A stretch of DNA of 64,000 bases, taken from Chinchilla lanigera (lineage: Eukaryota; Chordata; Mammalia; Rodentia; Chinchillidae). A program made the translations under genes and the position numbers. Under the pieces are notes generated by a model, which did not search any database, was not told the origin of the DNA, and saw only the letters and a program-made list of their open reading frames with translations. Of the stretch, positions 1-10,840 are shown one piece after another. How positions within the stretch are numbered: position 1 is the stretch's first letter; the number at the start of each line of letters is the position of its first letter. The DNA lies in assembly GCF_000276665.1 (NCBI RefSeq), contig NW_004955425.1, positions 20,295,939 through 20,359,938 of the forward strand, written 5' to 3'.

Positions 1-158
1 TTTTTTTTTTTTTTGGTCTTTTTGAGGGTCTCGCTGTGCAGTTCAGGTTGGCCTGGAGCTTATTTTGTAGCCCAAATTTGGTCTCGAGCTTGCAACGATC
101 CTCCTGCCTCAGCCTCCTGAGTGCTAGGATTACAGGTGTGTGCCACTATGCCCAGCCC
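1..158 (-). repeat. B1-like SINE
   Basis: A poly(T) head, then TCTCGCTGTGCAGTTCAGG, CCTCCTGCCTCAGCCTCC and GGATTACAGG. This is the reverse of a 7SL-derived SINE, and the window edge cuts its tail. Confidence 0.85.
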
Positions 159-159
159 C

Positions 160-1674
160 CTGGTTTTTCAAATTACAGTTATTCATGTTTGGTGGGTTTT
201 TTTCGGGGGGGGGGTGGTGGTATGTGTGCAGTTATTTATAAATTTGCCTCTATAATAAACATTTGAATTCAAGGCAGAATTTTTGGATTGTAGATTTTTA
301 GCAGTATATGGACATATATGTATGTGTATGTATATGTATATATGCATGATAGTTATTACCTTTGGATTAGCTTACTTTTACCAGGAAGGTATCCTTCTAT
401 TTGGGTGGCAGAGTATTTTTTTAAAATTTGAGATAATAAATAGGTAAAAAGTCATCTCTAATCTCCCTGTTAAACTCTTTGTGCAATGTCAGAAGAGAAA
501 AATTTCCCTAATTATATCTTGTTGGCATTCTTCCTGACTTATTTATATGGACATATTTATATATGTGTATAGATTTCCATTTTTGCTTAGTAATAAAACA
601 AATCATACACACTGGTCACGGACTTTTCATCACTTACGTTATGGACCATCCTCCACGTGAGCGTATCTTGATCTCCTTCATTCTTTCTGATGGCTGCATG
701 TCCCACTACTAAGAATGTACCGTATTTGTACAACCGGTTCCCTATTGATGGATGTGCGGTTGTGCTGAATATTTTGCTAGCATTATGATGGGTTAGAGCC
801 TATAATGAATGGTAAGGAAGTTAAGTAGATGACAGCACTACTCCTTTATTTTTATTTTTATTTATTTATTTTTTTTTAGCACTACTCCTTTAATGGAAAA
901 AGTAGAGAAAGAACTTCCTTTGCCGTAGTCACTAGATGAAATTGAATAAAAACACTGTCAAAAGTTGGGAGGATCAAAATTGATACTTTCTCTCTGATCT
1001 TTTTGCCATGTGTATATCTGAATTCTTTGTTTTTAAAGAAGAAACAGCATTGAAGCATTATTTGGGGGGAAAAACACACACACAAAATCCAGCAACTCAG
1101 CATTCATGAGCAACTCTGTACTATACGAGTATGTGCCTGTGCAGTGGAAGGAAAACAATTTTGGTAAGGAATTAAAACTTCAGCTTTAAACTTCCGACAG
1201 GTTGATATTTATAATGAATGATGAATTGAAAAAAAAATCTGTGTTGACAGAGCTTTTTTAATTAAAAAAGTCACCCTATCTTTGATATTTGTAATATGTT
1301 TGTTTACCCCTTTTCCTTAAAGAAAACTTTGAATTTGCAGCCAACAAAAATTAGATACTGAAGGTGTATATTACTTCTCACTTATATTAAAGTATCTATT
1401 AACATTTATCAGACATGTTTATGGGTCGGCTTTACCCTTTTCTTCAAGGGACCAAGTTCACTAATTGCTGAGTTTTATGTATTACAGCAACATTCCTTTT
1501 TCTAGGTGTGTGTTGCATCCGTCTAGATGATTTGAAATGCTAACATATTTTGTTTCTAAAACTGATATATGGGGGATTATCATTGGTTGCTTTTTGTTAA
1601 GCCTAAGCAGGATGGATGTTTGTTATACTTACTACATAAATCGATTTTTGTTTTCTGCCTTTTGCATTATGTAG
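160..1674 (+). other. SIRT1 intron 4 (3' portion)
   Basis: This is AT-rich intron with no exon visible. It has TATATG-rich simple sequence near 300-350 and an old LINE-like block near 600-800. It ends in the polypyrimidine tract TTTTTGTTTTCTGCC before the exon 5 acceptor. Confidence 0.7.
600..800 (+). repeat. old L1-type 3' fragment
   Basis: Phrases such as GATGGCTGCATG and CCCTATTGATGGATG, in this order, recall the 3' part of ancient mammalian L1 elements. It is strongly diverged. Confidence 0.4.
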
Positions 1675-1822
1675 GAAATATATCCTGGACAGTTCCAGCC
1701 GTCTCTCTGTCATCAATTCATAGCCTTATCCGATAAGGAAGGAAAACTACTTCGCAACTATACTCAGAATATAGATACCTTGGAACAAGTTGCAGGAATC
1801 CAAAGGATAATTCAATGTCATG
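1675..1822 (+). CDS. SIRT1: SIRT1 exon 5: NAD-binding QNID and catalytic His
   Basis: This exon is 148 nt, opened by TTATGTAG and closed by a GTTAGT donor. It encodes 49 codons plus one base. It starts EIYPGQFQ, carries QNID (human 345-348, which contacts NAD/nicotinamide) and ends at the catalytic general base His in QCHG (human H363). The protein is almost identical to human. One visible change is CHQF where I recall CHKF in human. It joins exon 6 in phase to complete the Gly codon. The frame, splice sites and motifs leave little doubt. Confidence 0.97.
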
Positions 1823-1891
1823 GTTAGTAAACTTCAAAATGGCTTTCTGTAATTTAGTTTTATAGGAAAAAGCAGGATTAGAAAGCAAGCT

Positions 1892-2044
1892 GCCAGGTAG
1901 GTGCAGTAGCACACAACTGTAATTCCAGCACTCGGGACACTGAGGCAGGAGGTCTGCTGAGAATTCAAGACCAGCCTGGACTACATAGTGAGTTTGAGGC
2001 CAACTTGGAATACATAGCAAGACCCTGTCTTTAAAAAAAAAAAA
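1892..2044 (+). repeat. B1-like SINE, diverged
   Basis: GCCAGGTAGGTGCAG, then GACCAGCCTGGACTACATAG, then a poly(A) tail, in SIRT1 intron 5. Confidence 0.82.
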
Positions 2045-2222
2045 GGCTACAATACAGTAATGAGAGCGTAAACATCACTAAATCATGTTATCTTCTTACA
2101 TGTAGATAAGAACAGTAGGATATAAAAATAATTAAACCAGAAGCACTGGCCTTGATACTTCATTGTACACAGTATCAGATATTCAACTTAATATACTTTT
2201 GATTTCAAAAGATCTTGCTGTT

Positions 2223-2318
2223 GGGCTAGGGATTTAGCTCAGCAGCCCAGTGCCTGCCTGGCAAGCGTGAGGTCATGAGTTCAATTCCCGGTACCAGAAA
2301 AAAACAAAACAAAACAAA
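2223..2318 (+). repeat. ID-like SINE
   Basis: GGGCTAGGGATTTAGCTCAG (pol III A box), then TGAGTTCAATTCCCGG (B box region), and an AAAAC tail. Confidence 0.85.
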
Positions 2319-2361
2319 AATCTTGCTGTTGCATACCATGAATATTCTTCTAAATAATTAC

Positions 2362-2496
2362 GCCAAGTGTGGTGGCACACATCTGTAATCCTAGCACTTG
2401 GGAGGCTGATGCAGGAGGATCACTGAGAGTTCAAGGCCAACCTGAACTACATAGAGAGATCCTGTCTCAAAACAGAAAAAACAAAAAACAGAAACA
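2362..2496 (+). repeat. B1-like SINE
   Basis: GCCAAGTGTGGTGGCACAC through CTGTCTCAAAAC. It is a short form with one arm of the AGGCCAACCTGAACTAC type. Confidence 0.85.
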
Positions 2497-2579
2497 GGCT
2501 GGGATATAGCTCAGCAGCACAGCGCCTGCCTGGGAAACGCATGGTCCTGAGTTCGATTCTTAGTACTCCCCTCAAAAAA
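2497..2579 (+). repeat. ID-like SINE
   Basis: GGCTGGGATATAGCTCAGCA through GAGTTCGATTCTTAG. It directly follows the tail of the preceding B1. Confidence 0.8.
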
Positions 2580-2602
2580 TTATGTAATGATTCAGTAATT
2601 TA

Positions 2603-2729
2603 GCCAGGCATGGTGGCTTGCTCACACTTGTAACCCCAGCATTTGGGAGGCTGAGGCAGTAGTATCTGCAAGTTTTGAGGTCAGCCTGAACTATAAAGTG
2701 AGACTCTGTCTCAAAACAAAACAAAAAAA
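2603..2729 (+). repeat. B1-like SINE
   Basis: GCCAGGCATGGTGGCTTG through CTCTGTCTCAAAAC, with an A-rich tail. Confidence 0.85.
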
Positions 2730-2904
2730 TTCAGTAATGCAGATTTTCAGCCTAAAGTACGTGCTAGCCATTTTCTTGCATATCTGTAAATTGTTTTTAA
2801 GATAAGGTAACAGGTACCACCTGTGAGCTAAGGTAACAGTTGGGACCTTCCACCTGTATTTTTTGGCTCTGGAGGAGATACTTTATTGAAAAGAGTAGCT
2901 TTCT

Positions 2905-2953
2905 TTTGGTACCAGGAATTGAACTCTGGACCTTGCACTTGCCAAGCAGGCGT
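2905..2953 (-). repeat. ID-like SINE fragment
   Basis: GGTACCAGGAATTGAACTC and CTTGCCAAGCAGGCG, the inverse of the ID B-box half. There is no A-box half. Confidence 0.6.
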
Positions 2954-3177
2954 GAAAAGAGTAGCTTTTTTACACCACAATATTACATCTCACAGTTGAG
3001 GGTTGGAATCTCTGTGTATACATGTACTTAAGTTCTGTATCCTCTTAAATTTTCCTGTAGAGTCTTCTAAAATCAAAGTACTCTCTAGCTGTCTGGTGTC
3101 AGACTTTATAGCTCTAGTGTTAGGTTCAGGAAACAACACTCCTTTTAATAAAGCACACTTATGTTGGCTGTTTTCAG

Positions 3178-3257
3178 GTTCCTTTGCGACAGCGTCCTGC
3201 CTAATTTGTAAATACAAGGTTGACTGTGAAGCGGTGCGAGGAGACATTTTCAATCAG
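3178..3257 (+). CDS. SIRT1: SIRT1 exon 6: first zinc-binding CxxC
   Basis: This exon is 80 nt, with acceptor TTTTCAG and donor GTAACG. It encodes S-F-A-T-A through D-I-F-N-Q. CLIC supplies the first pair of zinc ligands (human C371 and C374) of the small zinc module that holds the catalytic core together. It starts with two bases that finish the Gly codon of exon 5 and ends on a codon boundary. Longer open frames around it on either strand are read-through into the introns. Confidence 0.97.
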
Positions 3258-3836
3258 GTAACGGATCGTGTGCATTGTAGGAAATCGTGAGCCCCTCTGA
3301 TCTGGTTTTTCTTTTGCCTTCACCTGACCCACTCAAGTATTTATGTGATACGGAAAGATCCAGGAAGAAAGTGTTAAGTGTTGGGAATTCTAGTGAACTA
3401 TAAGAAGCTTTTGATATCTTAAGAAAATACTCCCCCATAATCTCTTGAAATCATGACATTGGCTCCTTAGGATCAAAGCCTAAAATAAAAAGCCATGTCA
3501 CAAGTGAGATGTTGCAGTAGTTTTTTCCTTCCTTTCTCTTTTAGTATCTGTCATTTGGAATCTTAAATTAGTTGTAGTAATCCTTCAAAACATGTTTTCC
3601 ATGATGGTAAAAGTATTTCATCCATGTTGTCAAAAACTGCAGGAAAGTATAGCAGAAAATAAAACTCACTTAGAAATAAATACCCTCTTGTGCTTAGCTG
3701 CATAGTTAACCATGTGTAACTGGTTTCGTCTGTTTTAATTCTGAAATGCACCCCTAGGAAGTCTGGGCACGTGTGCGACTTCTAACTCGGGCCTTCCCTT
3801 CCCTTCCTGACCTCACCCACAATGTGGGACCCGCAG

Positions 3837-4023
3837 GTGGTCCCTCGGTGTCCCCGGTGCCCCCCAGATGAGCCACTTGCTATCATGAAGCCAGAGATTG
3901 TCTTTTTCGGTGAAAATTTACCGGAGCAGTTTCACAGAGCCATGAAGTATGACAAAGACGAAGTTGACCTCCTCATCGTCATTGGGTCTTCCCTGAAAGT
4001 GAGACCAGTAGCACTAATTCCAA
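3837..4023 (+). CDS. SIRT1: SIRT1 exon 7: second zinc CxxC and Rossmann core
   Basis: This exon is 187 nt, with acceptor CCCGCAG and donor GTAAGC. It begins VVPRCPRC, giving zinc ligands equivalent to human C395 and C398. It continues with the FFGENLP substrate/NAD loop and the [14 protein letters not shown] stretch that binds the NAD ribose. It ends one base into a Ser codon finished by exon 8. An apparent ATG just upstream at 3822 lies in the intron and is not a start. Confidence 0.97.
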
Positions 4024-4354
4024 GTAAGCTGCTGACGGCTCCGGGGGGCTCGGTGTGTGGTGCTGTGAGTTGTGGATCTACTCAGGACTCCAGCGACCTT
4101 GCTCTTTGCTGTTTAACAGAGCAGCGAGGAGCTAAGCCTCAGGTTTTAGATGGTGGTCTTGTTCACACACATTGGCCAAAGTGAGGCTTGGGTGCAGGGG
4201 TCGGTGGCTGTCAAGACAAGTAATGTTGAACTTGATCTCTAGTTCATAAGAGAAATCAACATGCAGGGAAGCAGCTAAGTCTATGTGACAGTGGTTAATT
4301 TACATAAACTCATGGAACTGCTCCTTACACTGCCAGCCTTTTTTTTCTTACTCT

Positions 4355-4532
4355 TTTTGCACTGCTGGGGATTGAACCAGGACTTCATGTGCTCTCTTCC
4401 AGTGAGCTACAACCCAGCCCATTTTGAGACAGCTTCTCAGTAAATCCCCAGGCTAGCCTCGGATTTGTAGTTGTCCTGCTTCAGCATCTCAAGTGTTGGA
4501 GATTACAGACTTGCATCACCACACCTGGCTAC
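4355..4532 (-). repeat. diverged ID + B1 composite
   Basis: GCTGGGGATTGAACCAGG (inverse ID), then TTTTGAGACAGCTTCTCAG and CATCACCACACCTGGCT (inverse B1). Confidence 0.7.
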
Positions 4533-5144
4533 GTAGTTTCAGTCTTTTAATATGATTTGTTAATCTTTGGAATTTAATTGATGTCACGCATATTAAATAT
4601 AGCTTGTTAGAAGCATAATACACTCATGTGAGATAGAATTTGGGGACTCAAGATGACGAGTTCTTTCTTGTAACACAACCATGCCATGTCATAGGACTGG
4701 TGTGTAGATCTAGCTTACACAAACACAAGCATGTTTTTGTTGTATAGAAATGTTTTGTTTGGGAAAATCTCTTTATCTTGATTTATCAAGAGGAGACAGT
4801 ATCAGACCCCTGACCAGAGCATTAAATCCTGATCCCAGTACCACTAAACAAATCAAACCAAACCCTACCTCAGCAGTCACTGGTAGCCAGAGAAAACCTC
4901 ACTCATAAACTAGTACACCACCACACAGAAAGCTTCTAAGAGGAGAAAAAAGACTAGTACAGTGGCACATACCTGTACTGGTGCCACTGAAGGTTGAGGC
5001 AGGAAATTCTATTAAAGTAAAATACTTTAACTGGGAAGTGCGAGGCCCTGAGTTAGATTCCTGGTACTGGAAAACGAAACAAAACAAACAAAAAAAAAAC
5101 CTGTGTATGCAAACATTTTGTATGTAGGTACCTTTCAGTTTTCT

Positions 5145-5335
5145 TTTTTGTGGTGCTAGGGATTGAACCTAGGGCTTTGTGTGTGCTAAGAGGCATTTTA
5201 CTACTCAGCTTGATTCTTTTTCGAGATGGGGTCTTGCTGGTTGCTCAGGCTGGTCTTGAACTCCTAGCCTCAAGCAGTCCTCCTGCCTCAGCCTTCCAGT
5301 GGCACCAGTATAGGTATATGCTGCTGTGCCTGTCT
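5145..5335 (-). repeat. ID + B1 composite
   Basis: GTGCTAGGGATTGAACCTAG, then GAGATGGGGTCTTGC and CTCCTGCCTCAGCCTTCC. It is the same inverted order as 4355-4532. Confidence 0.72.
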
Positions 5336-5788
5336 CTTTTCCCTCTTCGAAGCTTTCTGTGTGGTGCTGTACTAGTTTACTGGTTGAGGGGTGAAGATAA
5401 CAGAGAAAACGTGAAGTGAACTTACGAGAGTATACATTTGTATGACCGTTCACCTTTCTGTCGGTACCTATTTCAGTAGAATAGTAACTTGACGCTGTGC
5501 ACCAGGCTCTCCTAAGCATCTGAACATGAACTCCTGAACTTGTTTAAACTTCCCCTCACTGTGGGAAAGAAACGTCATTGGCCTCGGTCTACACAAAGGG
5601 AGCTTGAGGGTCAGAGTGCAAAGTGAAAACCTTGTTCAAAGCTAACCAGGTGACGAGCACAGCCAGAGCTGCGCAGCTGGTGGCTTTGACAAGCTTTGGC
5701 GGCTTGGCCAGCATCCGTGGAGGTTTCTTTTTTGGCAACTGGAAGTCAGGTCTATGTTTTTTATGCATGGCGCATTTGTTGTGGATTT

Positions 5789-5930
5789 TTTTCTTTGGAG
5801 ACAGGGTCTCACTATGCAGTTCAGACTGGCCTTGAACTTACTTCGTAGCCCAGGCTGGCCTCGAGCTCCGCTCTTCTGCCTTGGCCTCCTCAGTGCTGGG
5901 ATTACAGGCGTGCGCCGCCGCGCCTGGCTC
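5789..5930 (-). repeat. B1-like SINE
   Basis: GGAGACAGGGTCTCACTATG through CGCGCCTGGCT. It lies 70 bp upstream of the exon 8 acceptor. Confidence 0.85.
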
Positions 5931-5999
5931 TTGATTGTGGTTTTATTAGCTTTCTCCCACTCCCATTCTCTGACTTACTTGGTTTTCCCTTTTTTCTAG

Positions 6000-6554
6000 G
6001 TTCCATACCCCATGAAGTGCCTCAGATATTGATTAATCGGGAGCCTCTGCCTCATCTGCATTTTGATGTAGAACTTCTTGGAGACTGTGATGTCATAATT
6101 AATGAGTTGTGTCACAGGTTAGGTGGTGAATATGCCAAACTTTGTTGCAACCCTGTAAAGCTTTCAGAAATTACTGAGAAACCTCCGCGAACACAGAAAG
6201 AGTTGGTTCACTTGTCAGAGTTCCCACCAACACCACTGCATATCTCAGAAGACTCCAGCTCCCCAGAAAGAGCGTCACCGGATTCTTCAGTGGTTGCCAC
6301 TCTTCTGGAGCAGGCAGCTAAGAGCAGCGCGGATGGTGTGGACGCGTCTGAATCAAAAGACTATGCAGAAGAAAAGCCGCAGGAAGTACAGACTTCTACT
6401 AGACGTGCTGAGAGTGTTAGTGTGGAAAGTCCAGATTTGAAGGACACTGGTTCCAATACTGCAGAGAAAAGTGGAAGAACTTCAGTTGCTGAAACAGTGA
6501 GAAAGTGCTGGCCCAACAGACTTGCAAAGGAGCAGATTAGTAAACGGCTTGACG
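6000..6554 (+). CDS. SIRT1: SIRT1 exon 8: end of catalytic core and C-terminal linker
   Basis: This exon is 555 nt, with acceptor TTTTTCTAG and donor GTAAGA. It encodes SIPHEVPQILINREPLPHLHF, cut here at the end of the core, then DVELLGDCDVII and LCHRLGGEYAKLC. After the core comes a Ser/Glu-rich, probably disordered linker with SSPERASP (SP sites suited to proline-directed kinases), and then VRKCWPNRLAKEQISKRLDG. The linker is the least conserved part of the protein compared with human. The core is nearly unchanged. It ends one base into a Gly codon. Confidence 0.97.
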
Positions 6555-6654
6555 GTAAGAAATGCTGTTGGACCACTTTAAAAAGTGTGATCGTTGTAAC
6601 AAAGTAGTTTCAAGAAATTAGCAGTTTGAGCTTAAGTTGGTGGCAATGTTTTTT

Positions 6655-6730
6655 TAATGGGGCTGAGGATGGAACCCAGGGCTTAGTGTACATTAGGCAG
6701 AGCTCTCTGCCACTGAGCTGTACCCCCAGA
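6655..6730 (-). repeat. ID-like SINE fragment
   Basis: GGGGCTGAGGATGGAACCCAG, cut here, through CCACTGAGCTGTACCCCCA. It is an old inverse ID copy. Confidence 0.6.
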
Positions 6731-6876
6731 CCTGACTTGGGTAGTGGGGAGCTGAAGTGCACCCTTCAAGTATTTCCTAAGGGATGGGAAGATGAGATTA
6801 AATCGAGTGCCTTTAGAGTCAATGCTCTGCCATGTCTGTAGCTGCAGAAATGATGACTAAGACTCAGGTGCAGGTG

Positions 6877-7185
6877 CTTACTTTAGATCAGCTGTTTTAT
6901 ATGCATCTGGTGTAATTACATGTATGTATGTATGTATGTATTTTGAGAGACAGGATCTTGCTTATGCCTTGAACTCACTATGTAGCTAGCCCAGGCTGGC
7001 CTTAAACTCTATGCATCTGATTTTAATCTCATGAGGTAGAAACTACTACTACTTTGGTCTAGGTGGATAAACAGGACCGTAGAAGTGAAGTACCCCATGC
7101 AAGGTAACAGCTAGAAAAGCCAGGTTATATTTCAGGCCTATTTGTCCTGAGGCTGCTCTTAAACCCTGTGCCATGCTGTGTACGA
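6877..7185 (+). repeat. MIR relic split by a B1
   Basis: The MIR-like phrases CTTACTTTAGATC and ATCTCATGAGGTAG, then the AAGTGAAGTACCCCATGCAAGG block, are interrupted by a B1 at 6926-7005. TATGCATCTG occurs on both sides and may be the target duplication. Confidence 0.5.
6926..7005 (-). repeat. B1-like fragment with (ATGT)n
   Basis: An ATGTATGTATGT run, then GAGAGACAGGATCTTGC and CCCAGGCTGGCCTTAAAC. It is truncated. Confidence 0.7.
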
Positions 7186-7950
7186 TCTACAAAACATAGG
7201 TTCTTCAGTAAATACCAGGAGTAGCATCTACCTGGTTTTGACACATGCAAAGTGTTTATCCATTAGTATTAATTAACCTAAGTGAAATAAACTTTTTAGA
7301 AATTAATGTTTAGTTCAAAGTAGTGCTGTGGAGGAAATCTCAACTTATCCTTCTTTACACTAGGTCTGAGAGTTTTATACAATTTAGAATACTGTCTCAT
7401 ACCATACTTGGTGGACACTATCAAATCTTAGTGTTCCAGTCACTTGCTGTAAGTGAATTGTAGTTCAGCTGAATAAGTCTGTAGGCTTTCTCTCTACAGC
7501 AAGGCACTACACTGAGTTCTGGAGAAAAAATGAAATCTACTCATGTTTGTGAATTGTAAAAGGGGGTGATAAATATTCATTAATACTTCACTACAACAAA
7601 GTGCTTGATTATTTTGAACACACCCCCAAAAGCTTGGTTCCTGTGGTGCTAGGGATCCAGCGTGTGTACTAGGCAACTTGCATATGCAGCCCCACCCCCG
7701 AGCCTAACTTTTTAAGCATTAGGGACTTAAAAATAAGGGAATTCTTCCCAGAGGAAACAAAACAAAAGGACTGCTTAGGTTTGCAAATGTGGCAAGACAA
7801 AAGACAAACTGCTGACAGGCAGTGTAACTCCCTGTCACATACAGCTGCCTGTGCACCGTCAGCCTTCTGTACCAGGAATCTCCTTGATCATCTCTGACAG
7901 ATTCATCACATAGACCACCCGCCCTCCAGAAAGCAGAGTAACCCTGGCAG

Positions 7951-8048
7951 GGGCTGGGGATTTAGCTCAGTGGCACAGCGCCTGCCTGGCAAGCGCCAGG
8001 TCGTGACTTGATTCCCAATACCGGAAAACAAACAAACAAACAAACAAA
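7951..8048 (+). repeat. ID-like SINE with target-site duplication
   Basis: GGGCTGGGGATTTAGCTCAG, with an (AAAC)n tail. AGTAACCCTGG occurs just before it and again after the tail, as an 11-bp duplication. Confidence 0.92.
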
Positions 8049-8398
8049 AGAGAAAGTAACCCTGGAGCGGTCTCTCTCATGTTACAATGCTGAGTTTTAC
8101 CCTTCCAAAGGTAACAGCTTTGGAAGTGAACCTGCACAGTCTCAGCTCCATCTTGGGCTAAGTTTTTAATCGGTTTTCTAATCTGCAAAGAGAATAAACC
8201 AGTGTGTACACTACACAATTGTAAGAATTTTAAAAAGGAAATGGAAGCATGAATTAAATAAACTTTAGCTTGATGGTTACCAAGTAGAGACAAAAACATA
8301 GAAAGGTATTGAGTACCTGTGCTGAGAAATGGATTATTTAGCTCTTACTTTAGGGCAATCAGGGCGGACAGTAACAGTTTTAGAAGTACAGACCCAAG

Positions 8399-8510
8399 GG
8401 GCTGGGGGTTTAGCTCAGCGGCAAAAGCGCCTGCCTGGCAAGCGCAAGGTCGTGAGTTCGGTTCCCGGTACCGGAGAAAAACCAAAAAAAAAAAAAAAAA
8501 AAAAAAAAAA
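8399..8510 (+). repeat. young ID-like SINE with 14-bp target-site duplication
   Basis: GGCTGGGGGTTTAGCTCAG, GCGCCTGCCTGGCAAGCGC and GAGTTCGGTTCCCGGTACCG, with a pure poly(A). AGTACAGACCCAAG flanks both ends without a mismatch. The A box and B box look intact. Confidence 0.95.
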
Positions 8511-8661
8511 GTACAGACCCAAGCTACAGAAACAAAAGTACACAGGGGCAAGAGACCCTGTGCCGAGGTCTCTTGAAAGAGGAGCAAACCAAGGCTGTTA
8601 GAGATGCAGGGTGAGATTCTGCTGGTGCTAATACCATGCCATTCCCCCTCATCCCTCTTAA

Positions 8662-8765
8662 AATAGGGTCTCACTATGTAGCGTGGGCTGGCCTCAGACT
8701 CAGAGCAGTCCACCTGCCTCAGCCTCTCAGTGCTGGGATTACAGGTTTGCACCACCATGCCCTTC
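8662..8765 (-). repeat. B1-like SINE, partial
   Basis: AGGGTCTCACTATGTAG through CACCACCATGCCC. Confidence 0.8.
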
Positions 8766-9088
8766 TTAATACCAGTATTTTAGAAAACTGAACACTGTTT
8801 TCAAACTTGTGCCAGTTTTGTGGATTCAGGGCTGAGCTATCACATATGAGGCTGAAGTCAGATAGCCACTTCACAGAGAAACTTGGTTTCTGTAGTGATA
8901 CTGTATGTGCCAATGTGGTGATTGTGTGGGATATGCACAAAGGTAGAACACTTCTCAATGAAGTTTTAGAATTGTGAATTGTGAACTTCCTTTTTAGCTA
9001 AAAAAAAAGGGGGTGCAACCAATTTTACTAAGGTGGGATTGAAGGTTATGCTGCAGACTTTATTAGTATTCATGGGTTCAAAGTGATA

Positions 9089-9243
9089 CTTTTTTTTTTC
9101 TTTTGAGATAGACCAGGTCTCACTGCGTAATTCCGGCTGGCCTTGAACTCACTATGTAGCCCATGCTGGCCTCGAACTCGTAGTGATCCTCCTGCCTGCC
9201 TCCTGAGTGCTGGGATTACAGGCATGTGCCGCCATGCCCAGCT
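9089..9243 (-). repeat. B1-like SINE, dimeric type
   Basis: A poly(T) head, GAGATAGACCAGGTCTCAC, two GGCTGGCC arms, and GCCGCCATGCCCAGCT. Confidence 0.85.
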
Positions 9244-9298
9244 AAAAAGGTGCTAAAGTAGGAAAACACGTGGAGAAATGTGGAATGAGTTGTTAAAT

Positions 9299-9412
9299 GC
9301 CAGGGGTGGTGGTGCACACCTATAATCCTAGCACTAGGAGGCTGAGGTAGAACTTGCTGCAAGTTCAAGGCCAGCCTGAACCACAGAGCAAGATTGTACC
9401 TCAAAAAGTTAA
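9299..9412 (+). repeat. B1-like SINE
   Basis: GCCAGGGGTGGTGGTGCAC through TACCTCAAAAAG. It is diverged. Confidence 0.8.
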
Positions 9413-9639
9413 AATGTTAATTTGAAAGTGGTTTCTTTCCAGTGTGTGCAAAGCTAATTAGTGGCGGAACTAAGATTGGCACCTGGACTACCCCAGCTGT
9501 TTTTTTAAAAGGCCACTAGTAGTGTTCTCTAGTGATATTCACAAGGCAGAGCTGGGGCAGGTACTTAACTCCAGAGGGTCCAGTCACAGTTCAGTCTGAC
9601 AAAGGAGAAAGTAATATTTCTCTTACTACTGTATTTCAG

Positions 9640-9968
9640 GAAATCAGTATCTGTTTTTACCACCGAATCGTTACATTTTCCATGGCGCCGAGGTGTATTC
9701 AGACTCTGAAGACGACGTGTTATCTTCCAGTTCTTGTGGCAGCAACAGTGATAGTGGCACGTGCCAGAGTCCCAGCTTGGAAGAACCCCTGGAGGATGAA
9801 AGTGAGATTGAAGAGTTCTACAACGGCTTGGAAGACGATCCCGAGGTTCCGGAGATTGCGGGGGGAACTGGATTTGGGGCTGATGGAGGTGATCATGAGG
9901 CAGTTAATGACACTATCTCCACGAAACAGGAAGTAACAGACATGAACTGTCCATCAAACAAATCATAA
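9640..9968 (+). CDS. SIRT1: SIRT1 exon 9: ESA element, acidic tail and stop
   Basis: This is the coding part of the last exon, with acceptor TGTATTTCAG and stop TAA at 9966-9968. It encodes 108 residues after the split Gly. The first part, NQYLFLPPNRYIFHG, is the ESA segment (essential for SIRT1 activity) that folds back on the catalytic core. The Ser/Asp/Glu-rich tail that follows, with SDSEDD and EDESEIEEFYNGLED, has CK2-like sites. The protein ends SNKS. An overlapping frame on the same strand at 9532-9936 is a shadow. Confidence 0.97.
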
Positions 9969-10833
9969 TGTAATGTCCAGGTACAAGAATTGTTCCACCA
10001 GCATTAGGAACTTTAGCATGTCAAAATGAATGTTTACTTGTGAACTCCATAGAGTAAGGATACCAGAAAGGTGTGATATTTATAGACTGGTAAAATACCT
10101 TTTTTTCATGGATAGTTTTTTAACTTCCATTATTTCTGTATTTGTATACTCAACACTAACTTTTTTTTAAAGAAAGGTACTAAGTATCTTTAATCAGCTG
10201 TTGGTCAGGATTTTGATTTTCTTTAAAGGCTAACTGTATTACCCATATGTATATATGATTTTGTTCTTGCTTAGTGAGTTTCAACATTTTAAAGTTATCA
10301 AAAAGCCATTGGAATGTTAAATTAATGTAAAGGGAACAGCTTATCTAGACCAAAGAATGGTATTTTCACTTTTCTTTGTTAACTTTGAAGGTCTGAAGTC
10401 CTCAAAATCTCTGTTCTGCTGAACTTTTGATTCTGTAGCACAATTACCTATTTTTAAACACTGGCATTTTCCAGAAAACCTCGTGGCAGCTAGCTGTTTA
10501 CAGTCACAGCCGATGGCACGCAGCGTGAGGGAGGGAGTCAGCAGTGTCTGGGAGCGCACGGTCATCTTTTCTAGAGTGGGACTTGGTGCTAAGAGCTTCA
10601 AGAGCGCTGTGTGTGTCGCTCAGGTGAAGAGGGTCTTTGTGCTTCCTGCAGACAACAGTAGTTAATGTCTCTATCGGCTCCTAAAGCTAACCTGAAAGAT
10701 CAACGCTTTGGAAATGTTTCAGTTGCTTTAGAAACAATAGTGCCTGCCTGTACCCCCTTAGTTTTGAAATATTTGCCATTGTTTACCTATCACTGTGGTA
10801 GAGCTTGCATTGGTCCTTTCCCACAAGTATTAA

Positions 10834-10840
10834 ACTGCCA
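10834..10840 (+). promoter_or_regulatory. candidate miR-34-type seed match
   Basis: ACTGCCA matches bases 2-7 of the miR-34 seed plus an A opposite base 1. It sits in a UTR stretch that I recall as unchanged in human SIRT1. This is a sequence match only. Confidence 0.35.

Larger units (their letters stand above)
4024..5999 (+). other. SIRT1 intron 7
   Basis: The intron contains two old ID+B1 composites and one B1. The remainder shows no exon or conserved-looking open frame. Confidence 0.7.
6555..9639 (+). other. SIRT1 intron 8
   Basis: A 3.1 kb intron with at least seven SINE insertions and one split MIR relic, annotated separately. No other gene is visible. Confidence 0.7.

Noticed and set aside
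3822..4184. 120-codon ORF starting at an ATG before SIRT1 exon 7
   Set aside because: The ATG lies in the intron and the end runs into the next intron. Only 3837-4023 is exonic.
8399..8510. tRNA-like sequence with A and B boxes
   Set aside because: It cannot fold a proper acceptor stem, has a poly(A) tail and a target-site duplication, and recurs many times in the window. It is an ID SINE, not a tRNA gene.
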